Below the pieces are notes generated by a model. It made no database searches, was not told the origin of the DNA, and was given only the letters and a program-made list of their open reading frames with translations. Below, piece after piece: positions 24,961-36,250 of a stretch of 64,000 nucleotides of DNA (the stretch's first letter is position 1; every line of letters begins with the position of its first letter). Origin of the DNA: Erythroxylum novogranatense. Its lineage: Eukaryota; Streptophyta; Magnoliopsida; Malpighiales; Erythroxylaceae. Both the position numbers and the translations under genes were made by a program. The stretch spans positions 31,190,214 through 31,254,213 of the forward strand of contig CM057228.1 in the NCBI GenBank assembly GCA_029891385.1, given 5' to 3'.

Positions 24961-26028
24961 CAAAACATATTTGGGTTAGAAAGGGCCAATTATAAGCACA
25001 AAGACATAGTAAAGGAAAACCAAGAAATTGTTAAGATTCAGAGTTAGTTGCTACTTTTGAAAAAACTACTAGAAGAAGAAATCAACCAAACAGTTGATAA
25101 CAAAGATAATGTGACAAAAAATAAGACTAAGTTTGAATTTCTTCAAAGGAAACGGGGGTTATGTGCTTTAAATTTGTTAACTATATTGATTTTTTTGTTT
25201 TAAAAAATAAAAACAAAAAAGAGGTTTGAAGGAGTTATAGTTTAGGCTTTCTAAGTTTTTATTTATGGGTTTTCTAAAGTTCAGTTTATTGACGTGTACA
25301 TGAGTCTCTGCTTAATGATTTGTAAATTATGTTTTTGTATTTTTTATTTAAAAATTTTTGTTAAGAATATGTTGATTCTTAATTGGAGACTTATAGGAAG
25401 ATTCAATTTTTCTATGATTCAAATTTTTCAAGTTTTATTTTGGTTTTTCCTTATTTCGTGGGTTGTGATTAAGTTTAATTATGGTTCATTGAATGCATTT
25501 TGGGGGTTTATGAATTTGATCAGTATTATGAAGATGGAATTGAAATGAGAAATGATATGTTGGCATATTTATTAACTGGTAGTAAATTATCATCTTGGCT
25601 TTTTGCTATTGTACTACGTGCTTATGATTCTTTCACTGCACCTATTACTGATTTTCATGCTTCTTTATTCACTGAGATTAAGTGTATTGAAGGTATTCTT
25701 CATTTTGGCATTGTTTTATCCCAAGGGGGAGATATCATATTATTTTTGTGAATTTTCCACTTAGGGGGAGATTTCAAGGTATATGCGCAATGATTCGCCT
25801 TTTTTGGCATCTTTTTGTCCCAAAAGGGGGGAATTTGGATGATTGGATTCTTGTTTCTTTGAATGTCTTTTGAACTTGACAAACTTGATGTTATGTGAAC
25901 TTGAATGTCATTTGGAAGTTATTCAGAATTAAGGAGGAGTGGTTTGTAAATTCATTATTATACATCCAATTATCTCCTTTTAGGGGGAGCTATGACTATA
26001 TGACAAATAATGCCAAAAAGGGGGAGAT
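24961..26028 (+). other. 3' non-coding part of the Gag-only element, ending in a PPT
   Basis: No pol domain in any frame. Short GGGGGA runs occur at 25726, 25766, 25826 and 25983, and the final AAAAAGGGGGAGAT at 26015-26028 abuts the next LTR. The ORFs at 25294-25548 and 25500-25751 are AT-rich chance ORFs. The region is shared, with the same content, by the second copy (54530-55102), which shows that the short pol-less form is the family's standard structure. Confidence 0.65.
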
Positions 26029-27556
26029 TGTTAAGATACATTTTATGTATCTTATTATTAATTTTGACATTATTTGGTATTTGGAATTGATTAGTTTCAA
26101 ACCCAAATTAAGATGGGATTTGATAATGTTTATCTTCGATTTAATTTGATTATGGTAGCAAAGTTATCATAGGGTTCATGTGTAATTTTTGATATGAATA
26201 AAATAAACAAAAATTTTTGGAACTAAAATCTTACTGATTATCTTGGATAAGATTGGTAACTGATTGAATGGAGAAAGAAATCTATCTAGTGAAAACTACT
26301 TGAGTATTATGCTAAAAATATAGGTAAATGGATCTTCTACCAAAACCCTTCTTCCTGGTCTTGCGTTGTTGACGTTTTTGGGGTTACAGTTGTGTTTTTG
26401 TTTTTGTACTCTCATGAATTAGCTGGGCAATTTTTAATCTATACTTCAAAGTCATTCAATTTACATTGACTGGATGACTCTTTGGCCGTAGGTCTTCCTT
26501 ATGATGTTTTTTATGATGTTTTTTTGGCTACTGTATATGTCTTTTGTTGTGACTGGTTTTAGGATGGTGTGTCATTGACATCTTCACAGCTAGGTCTTCT
26601 TTTGTTTTGCATTGTTGATGGATTTTCTACTGAGAGCTCCTAGATATGTGGTTGTCGATTGGATTGAAGTGCAATAGTGCTGATTTTATGTTTATAATTA
26701 ATCCATCTTGTTAATGGTTTTTTGTCAAGGATCACGTTTATATAGGTTAAAGGGTATTATGAGTAATCCAGAGATTGTACGTGCATGACTCTTGTTTTTT
26801 TCAAATTTTATTAGCGGCACAATTTTTGGGAATTTTGGCTATGAATTTTCATCTATGTGATTGTCAAGTGGATGGAAGCACTAGTGTGTTGATTTTATGT
26901 TGATGAGAATTCCATCTTAGTGTTGTGAATTTTATTAATTGATTGGTTATTAGTGATTCACGGCTGAGTTGTTTTGTGAAATGCATTTATCTTCTACTGA
27001 AGGTTGGCTATCAGCTACGCTATTGATGTGCTAACTGCTCCATGCATTGGTACCGAAATTTACGTGAATCCACCCATAGTGTGTGGTAATAACTTTCAGA
27101 TCCATTTCAATGGAGATGAACCTATCCAAAAGTTGTTTTTTTTTCTTTCTCAAGTGTTTTTGTTTTTGTTTATCTTGAATTTTGTTTAATCATTTGAGTT
27201 GATTATTTTGTTTCGTTATCATTAAAAATTGTTTGAGAAAATTTTCTATTGAGGATAGTACGAGACGGACGTAGTATTGGGTTTGAAATTCTTTCACAGG
27301 TTACGAAAAGGAGGGATAGTGTTAAGTGGTATCGATTCAGTAAAGCCTTGTATAAAACTATTATCGTTAATAAAAGAATTAAGTTGGGTGAGGCCCTATA
27401 GATACAGGCAAGGTGTGTCGAATTGCATTAACAAATTTCAATATTGATTTGTTATTTCATTTATTATTGTTTAATTTTTCTAGTTTTTTATTGTGCTAGA
27501 AATGAATGCGGAAAAATCTGAAAGTTTACGAAACCATTAAATTCTATAGTTTTTCA
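26029..27556 (+). repeat. Shared middle LTR of the Gag-only copia array
   Basis: Opens TGTTAAGATACATTTT after the PPT and ends near TTTTTCA before a second primer site, so it serves as 3' LTR for the left copy and 5' LTR for the right copy. It is about 460 bp longer than the first LTR, mainly because of a foreign block at 26951-27367. Confidence 0.78.
26951..27367 (+). mobile_element. Fragment of another copia 3' end inside the middle LTR
   Basis: This block is missing from the LTR at 22131. It begins with a decayed RNase H reading (LSSTEG, then ISYAIDVLTAPCIGTEIYV, then NPPIVCGNN) and continues through non-coding DNA. It then has AAAAGGAGGGATAGTGTTAAG at 27307-27327, which looks like a PPT followed by the TGTTAAG start of a copia LTR. 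GTTAT/GTTAA-like sequence flanks both joints. It is a 3' piece of a foreign copia element, carried in by insertion or by repair. Confidence 0.55.
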
Positions 27557-27557
27557 A

Positions 27558-27569
27558 TGAGTATCAGAG
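27558..27569 (+). other. tRNA-Met primer binding site, second copy
   Basis: TGAGTATCAGAG, one substitution from TGGTATCAGAG with a single added base, directly after the LTR end. Confidence 0.6.
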
Positions 27570-27627
27570 GAGGTTATCAAGTCAGAACTTGGTACGATAA
27601 TTTGGTGTAGATCCGTGTTTCGTAATT

Positions 27628-27977
27628 ATGGGTATAAGAGAAGGGACATCAATCATCAGGCCACCATTGTTAGATGGTTTATATTATCCTACGTGGAAAT
27701 CATATATGAGAGTATTCATTCAGGCAAAAGGAATAAGAGCATGAAACTTGGTTTTAAATGGCTAGACACATCCAGTGACAACTGATGAAAAAGAAGTAGC
27801 AACGCTTAAAGATGTATCTGAGTGGATAAGGGCTAAAGAAGAAAGAGCGCTTGGAAATTCTCAAGCTTTGCATGCCATCTTCAGTGTCGTTGATGAAGGT
27901 AGCTTTTCAACAATATCAACTTATGAATCGACAAAAGAAGTGTGGAATAGTTTGAAGACTGTACATGAGAGATCGAA
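27628..27977 (+). pseudogene. Copia Gag pseudogene, copy 2, N-terminal part
   Basis: Starts at the ATG at 27628 (MGIREG) and is collinear with 23271 onward: the PPLLDGLYYPTWKSYMRVFI block, then TTDEKEVATLKDVSEWIRAK and EVWNSLKTVHERSN. At 27977 it is cut by the solo LTR at 27978. It resumes at 30384 with the duplicated TCGAA and continues for about 50 bp (...VSKLHMLAVRFE-like) to 30435, where an unrelated LTR fragment begins. The C-terminal half is found 23 kb away at 53764-55102. Confidence 0.82.
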
Positions 27978-28616
27978 TGTAGCGCCCCCTCACCGTAGAG
28001 TATACACCGGGTCGCCCCTAGGTCGTACCGATGCATAACTTACGACGATGGTGCACTACCGAGCTATCATTTCTATATCCTCATGGCATCAATATAAATA
28101 AAGCATAAATATCACAATCACTAAATTTTAGAATCAAAAGATTCCTTTTCCATTCATTCATAAAACCGTCATACATCATTAGTCATACATATACATCTGA
28201 ACAAGTCCAAAAGAACTACTATAGCTCCTACACCAGTCATCCACAAAATACCCCAAAACATCCCCAGCTGACAGACCTGTGGGCCATGCTCCTCTCGCCG
28301 ACACGCACAGCAGGATAAGTCTCACTGACCGGAGCTAGGAATCAAACTATCTCTGTCCTGAAAATATTCGCAATTTGGGTGAGTTTGCGAAACTCAATGA
28401 GTAACCATCATCAATGGTTCACTCAACTCATGCATATCCAAACAATCACATAATATCGTATACTATCACATTCAAGAAATCACATGCAGTCAATTTCACA
28501 TTTATAAGGCGATTTGCCTTTCACACAATTCATAGACAATCATTCATATATGCAGTGTACATGTGACTCTTTCATTTTCTTTCGTTGTTGTGACCGTATT
28601 TGAGCTCATATACGTT

Positions 28617-28715
28617 GAGCCATAGGCTCAGTAAACATGGGCTCAAAAGCCTAATACGTTGAGCATAAAGCTCGCAAATCGTTGGGCACGAAGCCAGACG
28701 TTGAGCATAAAGCTC
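28617..28715. repeat. Hairpin cluster in solo LTR C (GAGC...GCTC motifs)
   Basis: GAGCC-ATA-GGCTC at 28617-28629 is a perfect 5-bp stem. GAGCA-TAA-AGCTC at 28661-28673 and 28703-28715 pair over 4 bp with an A.A mismatch next to the loop. The same motif class recurs at 58144-58183 and 59333-59822. Confidence 0.75.
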
Positions 28716-28998
28716 TGATTTCGGTGGCTACACCGGTCACAACTGCCTTTATCTGATCATACTATTTTGCGTGTATGCACATGTTCAATTTTCAATACAT
28801 GCATCACTATAGAACTTCTTATGTGCAATTATAACAGTCTGCACATAATTCACACTTCTATATCCAATCCAAATATTTTGAACACCCGTGGTCCGAAATT
28901 AATCAAAGACAAACACAAAAAATCCATCCATAACTCCTCATGGCATATGTACTGAAAATTAAACACATAAAGGTTGAGAAACCAACTAGGTTACTCAC

Positions 28999-29066
28999 CT
29001 CAGAACTTCCGAGCTACTGCTGCGAAGTCTCGCCTACGTCAGATGATCGGCGATCCACTTGAGCCG
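28999..29066 (-). other. Candidate 68-bp micro-exon in solo LTR C
   Basis: On the minus strand: TTGTTATAG | CGGCTCAAGTGG ... AGTTCTGAG | GTGAGT. It sits between the donor at 29549 and the acceptor near 28374, in the same relative place as the 63-bp candidate exons of LTRs A and B. Confidence 0.4.
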
Positions 29067-29136
29067 CTATAACAATCAAAATATACATAACATTATTACT
29101 GGTACCAATTCCGATGCTTAATTATGCATATTAATT

Positions 29137-29262
29137 ATGCACGCGTTCATCGCGTCGTGTGCCTTGTCCTCCTCACCGCGGCGCGCCTCGGCACACGTCG
29201 TGGCGTACGAAACAATTCTGCTCGTCACGGCGTGTTCTTCGTACGTCGCGGCGAGCAATTGC
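29137..29262. repeat. GC-rich cassette in solo LTR C
   Basis: A CpG-dense patch in AT-rich surroundings with repeated GCGTCGTG, CGTCGTGGCG, CGTCACGGCG and CGTCGCGGCG words, weakly palindromic. It resembles the CGTCGCGACG cassette of the 37-kb and 52-kb solo LTRs. Confidence 0.7.
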
Positions 29263-30581
29263 AGACACGCCCAGAAAACCCAGAAATTTCCAGATTTTCG
29301 ATGATTTCAGCCCAAATCCAGATTTTCTTCTCACCAATCACTCCTAAATAATTCTATACACATCATATAACAACTCTTTAGCTTCTATTTCATCAAACAA
29401 TTAATATCCCTAAAATTTCAACCCTAAATCACCAAAAACCATTTTCGGAAACCCTAATCCATAAATCCTCAAATAAACACATTATATCATCAATCCAACT
29501 TTATAAATCAACAAATCAAACTATATAAAACAAGATAGAAGCAACTTACTTGGTTAAAAGCTTCAAATCTCCAAGAATCACCAAATTCTCTACTCTCTTC
29601 CTCACTCACTAAGACAACTAAATAATGTCCATAACCATCTTCTTCTTTCACCAATCTTAAGGAAATGATCAAGGATGGAAGAAGAAACAATTTTATGGAA
29701 GGAAATCAAGCAAACTTTCAAGAAGAAAATCAAAGAAAAATCACGAAGAAGGAGAAGAAGGAAGCTTCGTGGAGGAGAAGATTCAAAGGTTAGGATATTT
29801 ATATTAAAAGGATTAAGGCTTGTTTGGCAAATTTTTAATGCCACAAGCCCGATCCGAACAACCTCGGTCCAATTTCTAATTCTAATTTCTCCCGAATTCT
29901 AATGGCTAAACCCTAATTCCTCAAAGAAAATTTCTAACCTGTCCATACCATTGGATAATCAATTTCAGAACCGGATATTCAATTAATCAGTCATCGATCA
30001 ATTTTTCGGTCCGAGCCTAATGCTCCAAAAATTCCAGAAAATTCCTATAAATCCTTAAAATATAGAAAACTCATTATCATATACTCCAATTTCATAATTT
30101 CACTTTCTAACTTTCAATTCTAACTCAAATTCAATCATCGAACCTAAATTGACCTAATTATCACACATATCCTAATCATATCCAAATTTCATTTTACAAT
30201 CTCCAATTTCTCATTTCTTATACCAATTAAATTTCTCACAGATTAATTAACCCAAATCAATTTCCAAATTCAAATTACTCAAATCTAGTCGGAAACATGT
30301 CATACAATATACTATGATGCATGCACATGTACAAATACGAATGCAACGAACTGTACACATCCCATCGGTGACGGGATGTTACATCGAAATTTGTGATAGT
30401 CTCAAAACTTCATATGTTGGCTGTGAGATTTGAGGGTCAATTTCATGCATATGTTTCTTTGGGTTTTTCAATTTGAATTCTTATTGATTTGGAGTTTTTG
30501 TCAATGTTCAAGAAAATCAAGAGAGACAAGAGGAGCAAGAGAAGAGACACCCTTGAGTAAGTTTCAAGCAAGGAAACCAAG

Positions 30582-31301
30582 GTGGGTGACATTTTTATAG
30601 TTGAGTTAATAAGCTATTAAAGTTCCTTAAAATAAATGAAAGTTAATGACTTTTCAACTACTTTATAAATGAACATTTATTGTCCTTTAAATGATTGAGA
30701 ATTTGTTATGTGTTTGGTATGTAGATTGGGTTCGTGATTTGTGAAAAGACTCTCAAAATGATTCTTTTGGAAAGATAAATGTTTATAAAATCATGTTTTT
30801 GGAAATAGTTTTCGAAATATCTCATGTTCATGAAAAACAAGTTTTAAAAAATGTGCCATTTGGGCAAACAGTTTTCCATTCATGAATTACATGTTATGTG
30901 GGTTTGGTGTAATCCATTCAAGAATGTCACATGCACGTTGACCAAGATAAAGACTTCTCCTGCCTGCCCGCTAGTGACACGGAGCTCCTCCATGGACTAC
31001 CTCAAATTTACGACTACACAAGATCATTATGTGGAATTGCGTAGTTCATCATGTTCATGGACTTAACCAAACCATTATGAAGTGCTTGTGTGTTTACGTA
31101 TGTTAACAAGCTTGATGAATGCATGATTTATGTGAATTGTGAATTGGTTTGACAAGATGTGAATTTGAGAAATATATGTTTTTATGGATTTACATGAGAA
31201 ATTGCTTTGATTTTGAAGGTTTAAAAATTGTTTTGCTTATTATCGATATAAAACTGTTACCCACGAGCTTTAAACTCACCCCCACTCCTTCCCATCCACA
31301 G
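30582..31301 (+). other. Candidate LTR intron, 720 bp
   Basis: AACCAAG|GTGGGTGAC at 30582 to CCCATCCACAG|GCGATGAGCAG at 31301. The homologous pairs in the 37-kb and 40-kb solo LTRs are 713 and 699 bp apart. Confidence 0.5.
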
Positions 31302-31464
31302 GCGATGAGCAGGATATTGAGTGATCGAGTTGAGCGTCAAGGCACCACTCCAATTTGCACATTTTGTTCTTTTGAAGTTAGATTTTGTAAAATAATGTTT
31401 TAGTTACATTTTAAGAAATTATTGTTTTCGTAAAGTTTGTATTTTGGATTATGTTGTAATGTGG

Positions 31465-32226
31465 CACGAAATGCCCACTAAAGCGTTATAACACTCTTAT
31501 TTTGATGCGAATGAAATACATATACATTATGTTTGTTTATGGCTTTCCAATGTCTTTATATTGCATTTTTAAGCTTTTCATAGGGGTAGGATTTGTGTTC
31601 TGACTTCAGAGGAAATTTTAGAATAATTTAGGATGAATTTGACCAAAGTTGTCTTCATGGAAGTTGAAGATGATCTCTCTAGCTTTTCAACAATATTAAG
31701 TTTGTAATTTTTGGATATCAGAGTGGAAAGGTATGAGCATTATAAGTGCAATGCCGTATAGGATGTGTGTTTAGGACAGTTTTGAGGAATGATGTTTAAT
31801 TATGGTTTTGATGAATAAAATGAGTTAAGACATTGATGTATTGTAGCTGAAAATGCCCAATAAAGCTTTGTAAAAACTCATATATTTTGATGTTAATGAA
31901 GTGAGTTTGTGCTTTGCCGATGATGTTTCAAATCTGTTAATTGTTTTTTTCAAGTTTTTCATAAGGGTGAGAAATTGAGTTCTGGCTTCGACAGAAATAC
32001 AGTACTGATTTAGGATAAATTGGATGAAGTTGTCTTCTTGAAAGTTATAGATTATTTTTCCAGTTTTCCAATTATATGTAGTATGAAGATTTTGGACTTT
32101 GTATTTGAAAGATATGATTATTAGAAGTTGGTGATGTTGCTTAGAATGGACTTTCGGGGTAACTATTTTTTTTGGAAATTTTGACCCTTATAGAGGTAAA
32201 AAAATTTTTAGGTTTTTCATGAAAGT
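31465..32226 (+). repeat. Two-copy tandem duplication, unit about 380 bp
   Basis: GAAATGCCCACTAAAGC (31469) recurs as GAAAATGCCCAATAAAGC (31850). TTTTTAAGCTTTTCATAGGGG (31567) recurs as TTTTCAAGTTTTTCATAAGGG (31947). AAAGTTGTCTTCATGGAAGTTG (31652) recurs near 32028. All offsets are 376-382 bp, so the segment was duplicated once and then diverged. Confidence 0.75.
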
Positions 32227-32352
32227 TGTAGATCTTTCTTTTAGCTTTCTATTGATATAAATTTTACAAAATTTGAAGTTCTAGATCAAAAGTTATGAAG
32301 TTTAGAAGTTAGACTATCGAAAGAAGAAGAGCAGGAGGAGAAGCGTGAAAAG

Positions 32353-32450
32353 TTGCGATCGTGTTCAAGCATGATCGTGACTTTCACGGCCGCGCTCCAT
32401 GTCACAATCGTGCTTAAGCACGATAGCGACCCGCAGGGTCCCCCCCAGCT
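32353..32450. repeat. Palindrome cassette with ATCGTGCTTAAGCACGAT
   Basis: Contains the perfect 18-bp palindrome ATCGTGCTTAAGCACGAT (32412-32429) and a decayed partner GATCGTGTTCAAGCATGATC (about 32357-32376), separated by GTCACGGCCGCGC-like GC-rich sequence. It is followed by the CATCCGACCTCC...TTGAAGCGTTGAATTCC module common to these LTRs. Confidence 0.8.
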
Positions 32451-33057
32451 GAACATGTTTCACTCTTTTGAACATATCTTTGTCATCCGACCTCCAAACG
32501 ACCTAATTTTTGAAGCGTTGAATTCCTAACATATTTCTCTATCTATCCATAAAATTTATAGCTTTTATTATTAAGTTGAAAAAGATTGATTGAATCAAAG
32601 TAAGGGTATCAATTGAGAGAGCATGAACTAGACATTTTACTGAACATGCTTTAGTATTTTAAGAATATCTTGACCTATAGAGCTCCTATTGAGATTATTC
32701 TTACCTCTACTACATTTTGATTCTGCACCTAACACTTTCAGCTTTTGGAGTAAAGTTGGGCATAGTGTACTGTTTTAGTACAATAGCAGTTCGAAATTGT
32801 TGGGCTATAACTTTCAAATTTTTGCACTAAATTGAATGATTTTGGTGTCGTTAGAAACTTAAGACAATGGGAAACAAATTTTCTAAAGAACTCTAATTAA
32901 AATTCCTTTTTGAGGTTTTCTAAAATCTGTTCGAAAGTAGGTGAAATGAGTTCATTTTTTAGGTTTGATTGGTGTGGGCGCGCCACCCTTGTGGGATGGG
33001 CGTCCAGATGTCACTCAGGATGTTGGGCATGTGATTCGCAAGGGCGGGGTCCCAATA

Positions 33058-34223
33058 GTCTAACTTCAATATGTTTTACCCTCGAGTGTTGTATTGGATT
33101 CTTCGATAGGTTGATAGCACTTGTGTTGTCATAGAAAATTCGGATTTGTTCTTTTTGTATTGCATAATCTTCTAACTGATACTTGATCCATAATGTCTGT
33201 GAGCAATAGCTTGCAGCTAGCATATATTCAGCTTCTGTAGTAGATAGAGCAATTAACCTTTACCTCTTACTTGACCAAGAAACTAGATTATGGCCAAGAA
33301 AATGACAACCTCCACTTATACTCTTCTTATCAATCCTGTCTCCAGCGTAATCAGCATCACAATAACCAATTAACCTGAAATCTTTACCTTTCTCATACAT
33401 TAAGCAAATATTAGTAGAACCTGATAGATATCTCAAAATTCTTTTAACAATAATCTAGTGAGAGATTCTATGATCTGCTTGAAATCTTGCACACAAACAG
33501 ACACTAAATAGAATATCAGATCTGCTTATTGTAAGGTAAAGTAAAGAGCCAATAATTCCTCTAAAAAAGGGTTTGATCAACCTTCTTACCTGCTTCATCC
33601 TTAGATAAAAGGTTTAAAGGATGCATAGTAGTTGATAGGTTTCACTTTTTCCATTCCATATTTAACCAACAGTTCTTTGATATATTTCTTTTGTTGAATA
33701 AAAATCTTTTCTTTGGTTTGTTTAATTTGTAAACTAGAAAAAAAATTAATTTACCCATTATGCTCATTTCAAATTCACTGTTCATCAAATTCTCAAAACT
33801 GGAACATAGATTTTTAGACGTTGCACCAAAAATAATATCATCAACATATATCTGTACTATGATGAAATCATTCTTAATACATTTTCTAAATAAAGTCTTA
33901 TCTACATGTCCTTTACTAAAATCATTTTCAATCAAAAAGGAACTTAGATGATCATACCAAGCTCGAGGAGCTTGTTTCAAGCCATATAAAGCTTTATGAA
34001 GTCTATGGACATAATCTGGTTTTTTAGAATCTTCAAAACCAGGAGGTTGTTTTACTTAAACCTCTTCATCTATAAAACCATTCAAAAAGGCACTTTTCAC
34101 ATCCATTTGAAACAGTTTTATATCATGACAAACAGCATATGTAAGCAAAATCCTAATAGCTTCTAATCTAGCTACAGGAGTATAAGTTTCATTATAGTCT
34201 GTTCCTTCTTGTTGATTATAACC
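33058..34223 (-). pseudogene. Minus-strand copia pol: reverse transcriptase and RNase H remnant
   Basis: Read right to left. The first part of RT is in the 34224-35063 frame. The second part (33980 to 33642) shows MKQAPRAWYDHLSSFLIEND and the catalytic YVDDIIFGAT. RNase H follows, with YMLAASYCSQTLWIKYQL, then YDNTSAINLSKNPIQHSR and KHIEVR, at which point (33059) the homology stops dead at the end of the LTR fragment 30436-33057. The element therefore lacks its final pol residues, PPT and 3' LTR. Stops and frameshifts occur between 33230 and 33640 and near 34055 and 34226. Confidence 0.9.
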
Positions 34224-35363
34224 TTAAGCTACTAATCTAACTTTGTTACGACTTACTTTATCTAACTCGTCTAGTTTATTCTTATAAACCCATCTAGTTC
34301 CTATGATAGAATTTTTCGAGGGTCTGGGAACTAAAGACCAAACTTTATTCCTTGTAAATTGGTTCAGCTCCTCATGCATGGCTAAAATCCAAGCTTCATC
34401 CTGAAAAGCTTCATCAATTTTCTTAGGCTCTATTTCAGAAATAAAAGCTACATTTGCTTCTCTTATGAATTTAGATCTAGTTTTCACATCTTTTGAAGTT
34501 TCTCCTATAATCAGATTTTCTAGGTGAGAAGATTTATATCTCCAATTCTTTTTCATACTATGATTTTTAGGAACATCTTCTACTTTATCTGGAGGAGCAT
34601 CTGATGATGAAACATCTTCATTATCAACCAAGGGTACTGATAGGGTTTCATTATCAATATCATTATTTCTATCTAGTTGAGAGCCATCATCAAATTTGAC
34701 ATGAATAGATTCTTCAACAAATTTAGAAGCAAGATTATAGACCCCATAAGCTTTAGAAGATAATGAATATCCCAGAAAAATTCCTGAATAGATCTTAGAA
34801 TCAAATTTATCCAAAGTTTTCTTTGTATTCAATATAGTACACTTGCAACCAAATGGATGAAAGTAAGAGATATTTAGCTTCCTTCCTTTCCATAACTCAT
34901 ATGGAGTTTTATTCAACAAAGGCCACAAAAGTATTCTATTTTGAATATAACAAGCTTTACTTACAGCTTTTGCCCATAAATACTTAGGAAGATTCATTTC
35001 ACAATGCATGGTTCTTGTCATTTCTTGAATCATCCTGTTCTTTCTTTCTATAACTCCATTCAATTGTGGAGTTCTAGGAGCAAAGAAATTATGGAAAATT
35101 TCATTCTCTTTACAAAATATTCTAAATTTTCATTTTCAAATTCACCACCATGATCACTTCTAATTCCAGTAATAGAAATTCCTTTTTCATTTTGTAACTT
35201 TTTGGAAAGATCTTTAAAATATTTAAAAGATTCATCCTTATGTGACAAAAATAATATCCAACAAAATCTAGTGAAGTCATCAACAATTACGAGACCATAC
35301 TTCTTTTTTCCAAGATTTAATGTCCCAGTTGAGCTAAATAAATCTATATGTAACAACTCTAGA
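34224..35363 (-). pseudogene. Minus-strand copia pol: integrase and start of reverse transcriptase
   Basis: The integrase core reads LHIDLFSS (first catalytic Asp), VDDFTRFCWILFLSHK, IRSDHGGEFENENLEYF (second Asp) and, after a one-base break near 35062, NGVIERKNRMIQEM (catalytic Glu). The C-terminal part has FHPFGCKCTILNTK, YSGIFLGYS and KAYGVYN, then an acidic linker. RT begins with DEAWILAMHEELNQF, WSLVPRP and GTRWVYKNKLDE. Gene order integrase before RT defines copia. The 279-residue ORF is one of the longest intact frames in the window, so this element is younger than the copia elements at 1-1936 and 56 kb. Confidence 0.92.
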
Positions 35364-36250
35364 GGTCTAGATGAAGTTACAATTTAGAAGAAAAAAAATT
35401 GTTCTAACCTGTTTTCCTTTATGAGAACTCTCACAAAAGAAATCCTTGTTAAAACTTAATTTTGGAAAAACTCTTACCAAATCATGTTTAATCAACTTAG
35501 AAATATGTTTAAAACTAACATTACCTAGCTTTTTATGCCAAATCAGTTTTTCTTCATCTGTTGATATAAAACAAGAAATATTTTGACTATTTTTAACTCA
35601 ACACAAGAATTTTGTTTCGTCTTTTGGCAGAAAAGAATATGGAACCGTCCTTATTTTTTACTACATAAGAGTTTTGATTAAAGGATACTTCAAAGCTAAA
35701 ATCACATAATTGACTTACACTAATCAAATTATGTTTTAAGCCTTCAACTATCATAACATTATCAATAGATGCAAAGGAATCTTTACCAATTTTGCCGATT
35801 CCAACTATTTTTCCCTACTGGTTGTCTTTAAAAGTTACTGATCATCCCTTCTTATTTTGAAGATCTAGGAACATAGACCTTCTTCCCATCATATGTCGCG
35901 AGCTTCCACTGTCCAAATACCATTGGTGCTGGTTGCTTTTTCAAGGAAGGAGATCTATAGTAGATATTATGTTCTTTTTAGGTATCTAGATTTTCTTGGG
36001 TCCTTTGGGGTTAGTCTTATAATTATTCATAGAATGATAATAAGAAGACTGGTGATTTTTCTTTATATAAAGAATAAAATTCTTTTTGTAACAAGTATTG
36101 CTATTAGTAAACCCTAAACCACTCTTATCATTAGGGTGTCTATATCTTCCAATCATGTCATTTTTCATACTTTCAGTAAAGGTTGATAAGTCTGCTGATA
36201 GAGAATTAATCCTTTGTTTCAACTGACTAATTTCCTCAGATCTATCTATA
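35364..36250 (-). pseudogene. Minus-strand copia protease and pre-integrase region
   Basis: Read on the minus strand, WYLDSGSSRHM at about 35925-35890 is the aspartic-protease active-site motif (DSG) of copia. It is followed by a broken protease body with a KHNLISVSQLCDFSF block and, near 35560-35400, the pre-integrase segment ending HDLVRVFPKLSF and CESSHKGKQ. Several stops are present. The DSG residues remain intact. Confidence 0.85.

Larger units (their letters stand above)
27978..30383 (-). mobile_element. Solo LTR C, gypsy type, 2,406 bp, with TCGAA target duplication
   Basis: Plus-strand ends are TGTAGCGCCCCCTC... and ...GGTGACGGGATGTTACA. TCGAA at 27973-27977 is repeated exactly at 30384-30388, and the two flanks are continuous copia gag. 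Internal order, read on the minus strand as sense: leader to a donor at 29549 (ACCAA|GTAAGT), a 68-bp candidate exon (28999-29066), hairpins GAGC..GCTC (28715-28617), and an acceptor ATATTTTCAG near 28374. Sense orientation is inferred from these sites and from similarity to LTRs A and B. No coding region; the ORFs at 28767, 29124 and 29508-29902 are in LTR DNA. Confidence 0.93.
30436..33057 (+). repeat. Truncated LTR of the TGTTGGACCCC family, + sense
   Basis: The right end GGCGGGGTCCCAATA (33043-33057) is the decayed terminus of this LTR family. The preceding GATGTTGGGCATGTGATTCGC matches, as a reverse complement, the start of the solo LTR at 37152. The left side begins abruptly inside the leader (AAGAGAGACAAGAGGAGCAAG, near 30518). 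Order: donor AACCAAG|GTGGGT at 30582, TGCCCGCTAGTGAC (30965), CTCACCCCCACTCC (31275), acceptor CATCCACAG ending 31301, a 380-bp tandem duplication (31465-32226), palindrome cassette (32353-32450). No gene; the ORFs at 30851, 31149 and 32910 are non-coding readings. Confidence 0.8.

Noticed and set aside
29675..29902. Basic ORF with an Arg run (75 residues)
   Set aside because: Purine-rich stretch of solo LTR C read as codons; no homologous ORF in LTRs A and B.
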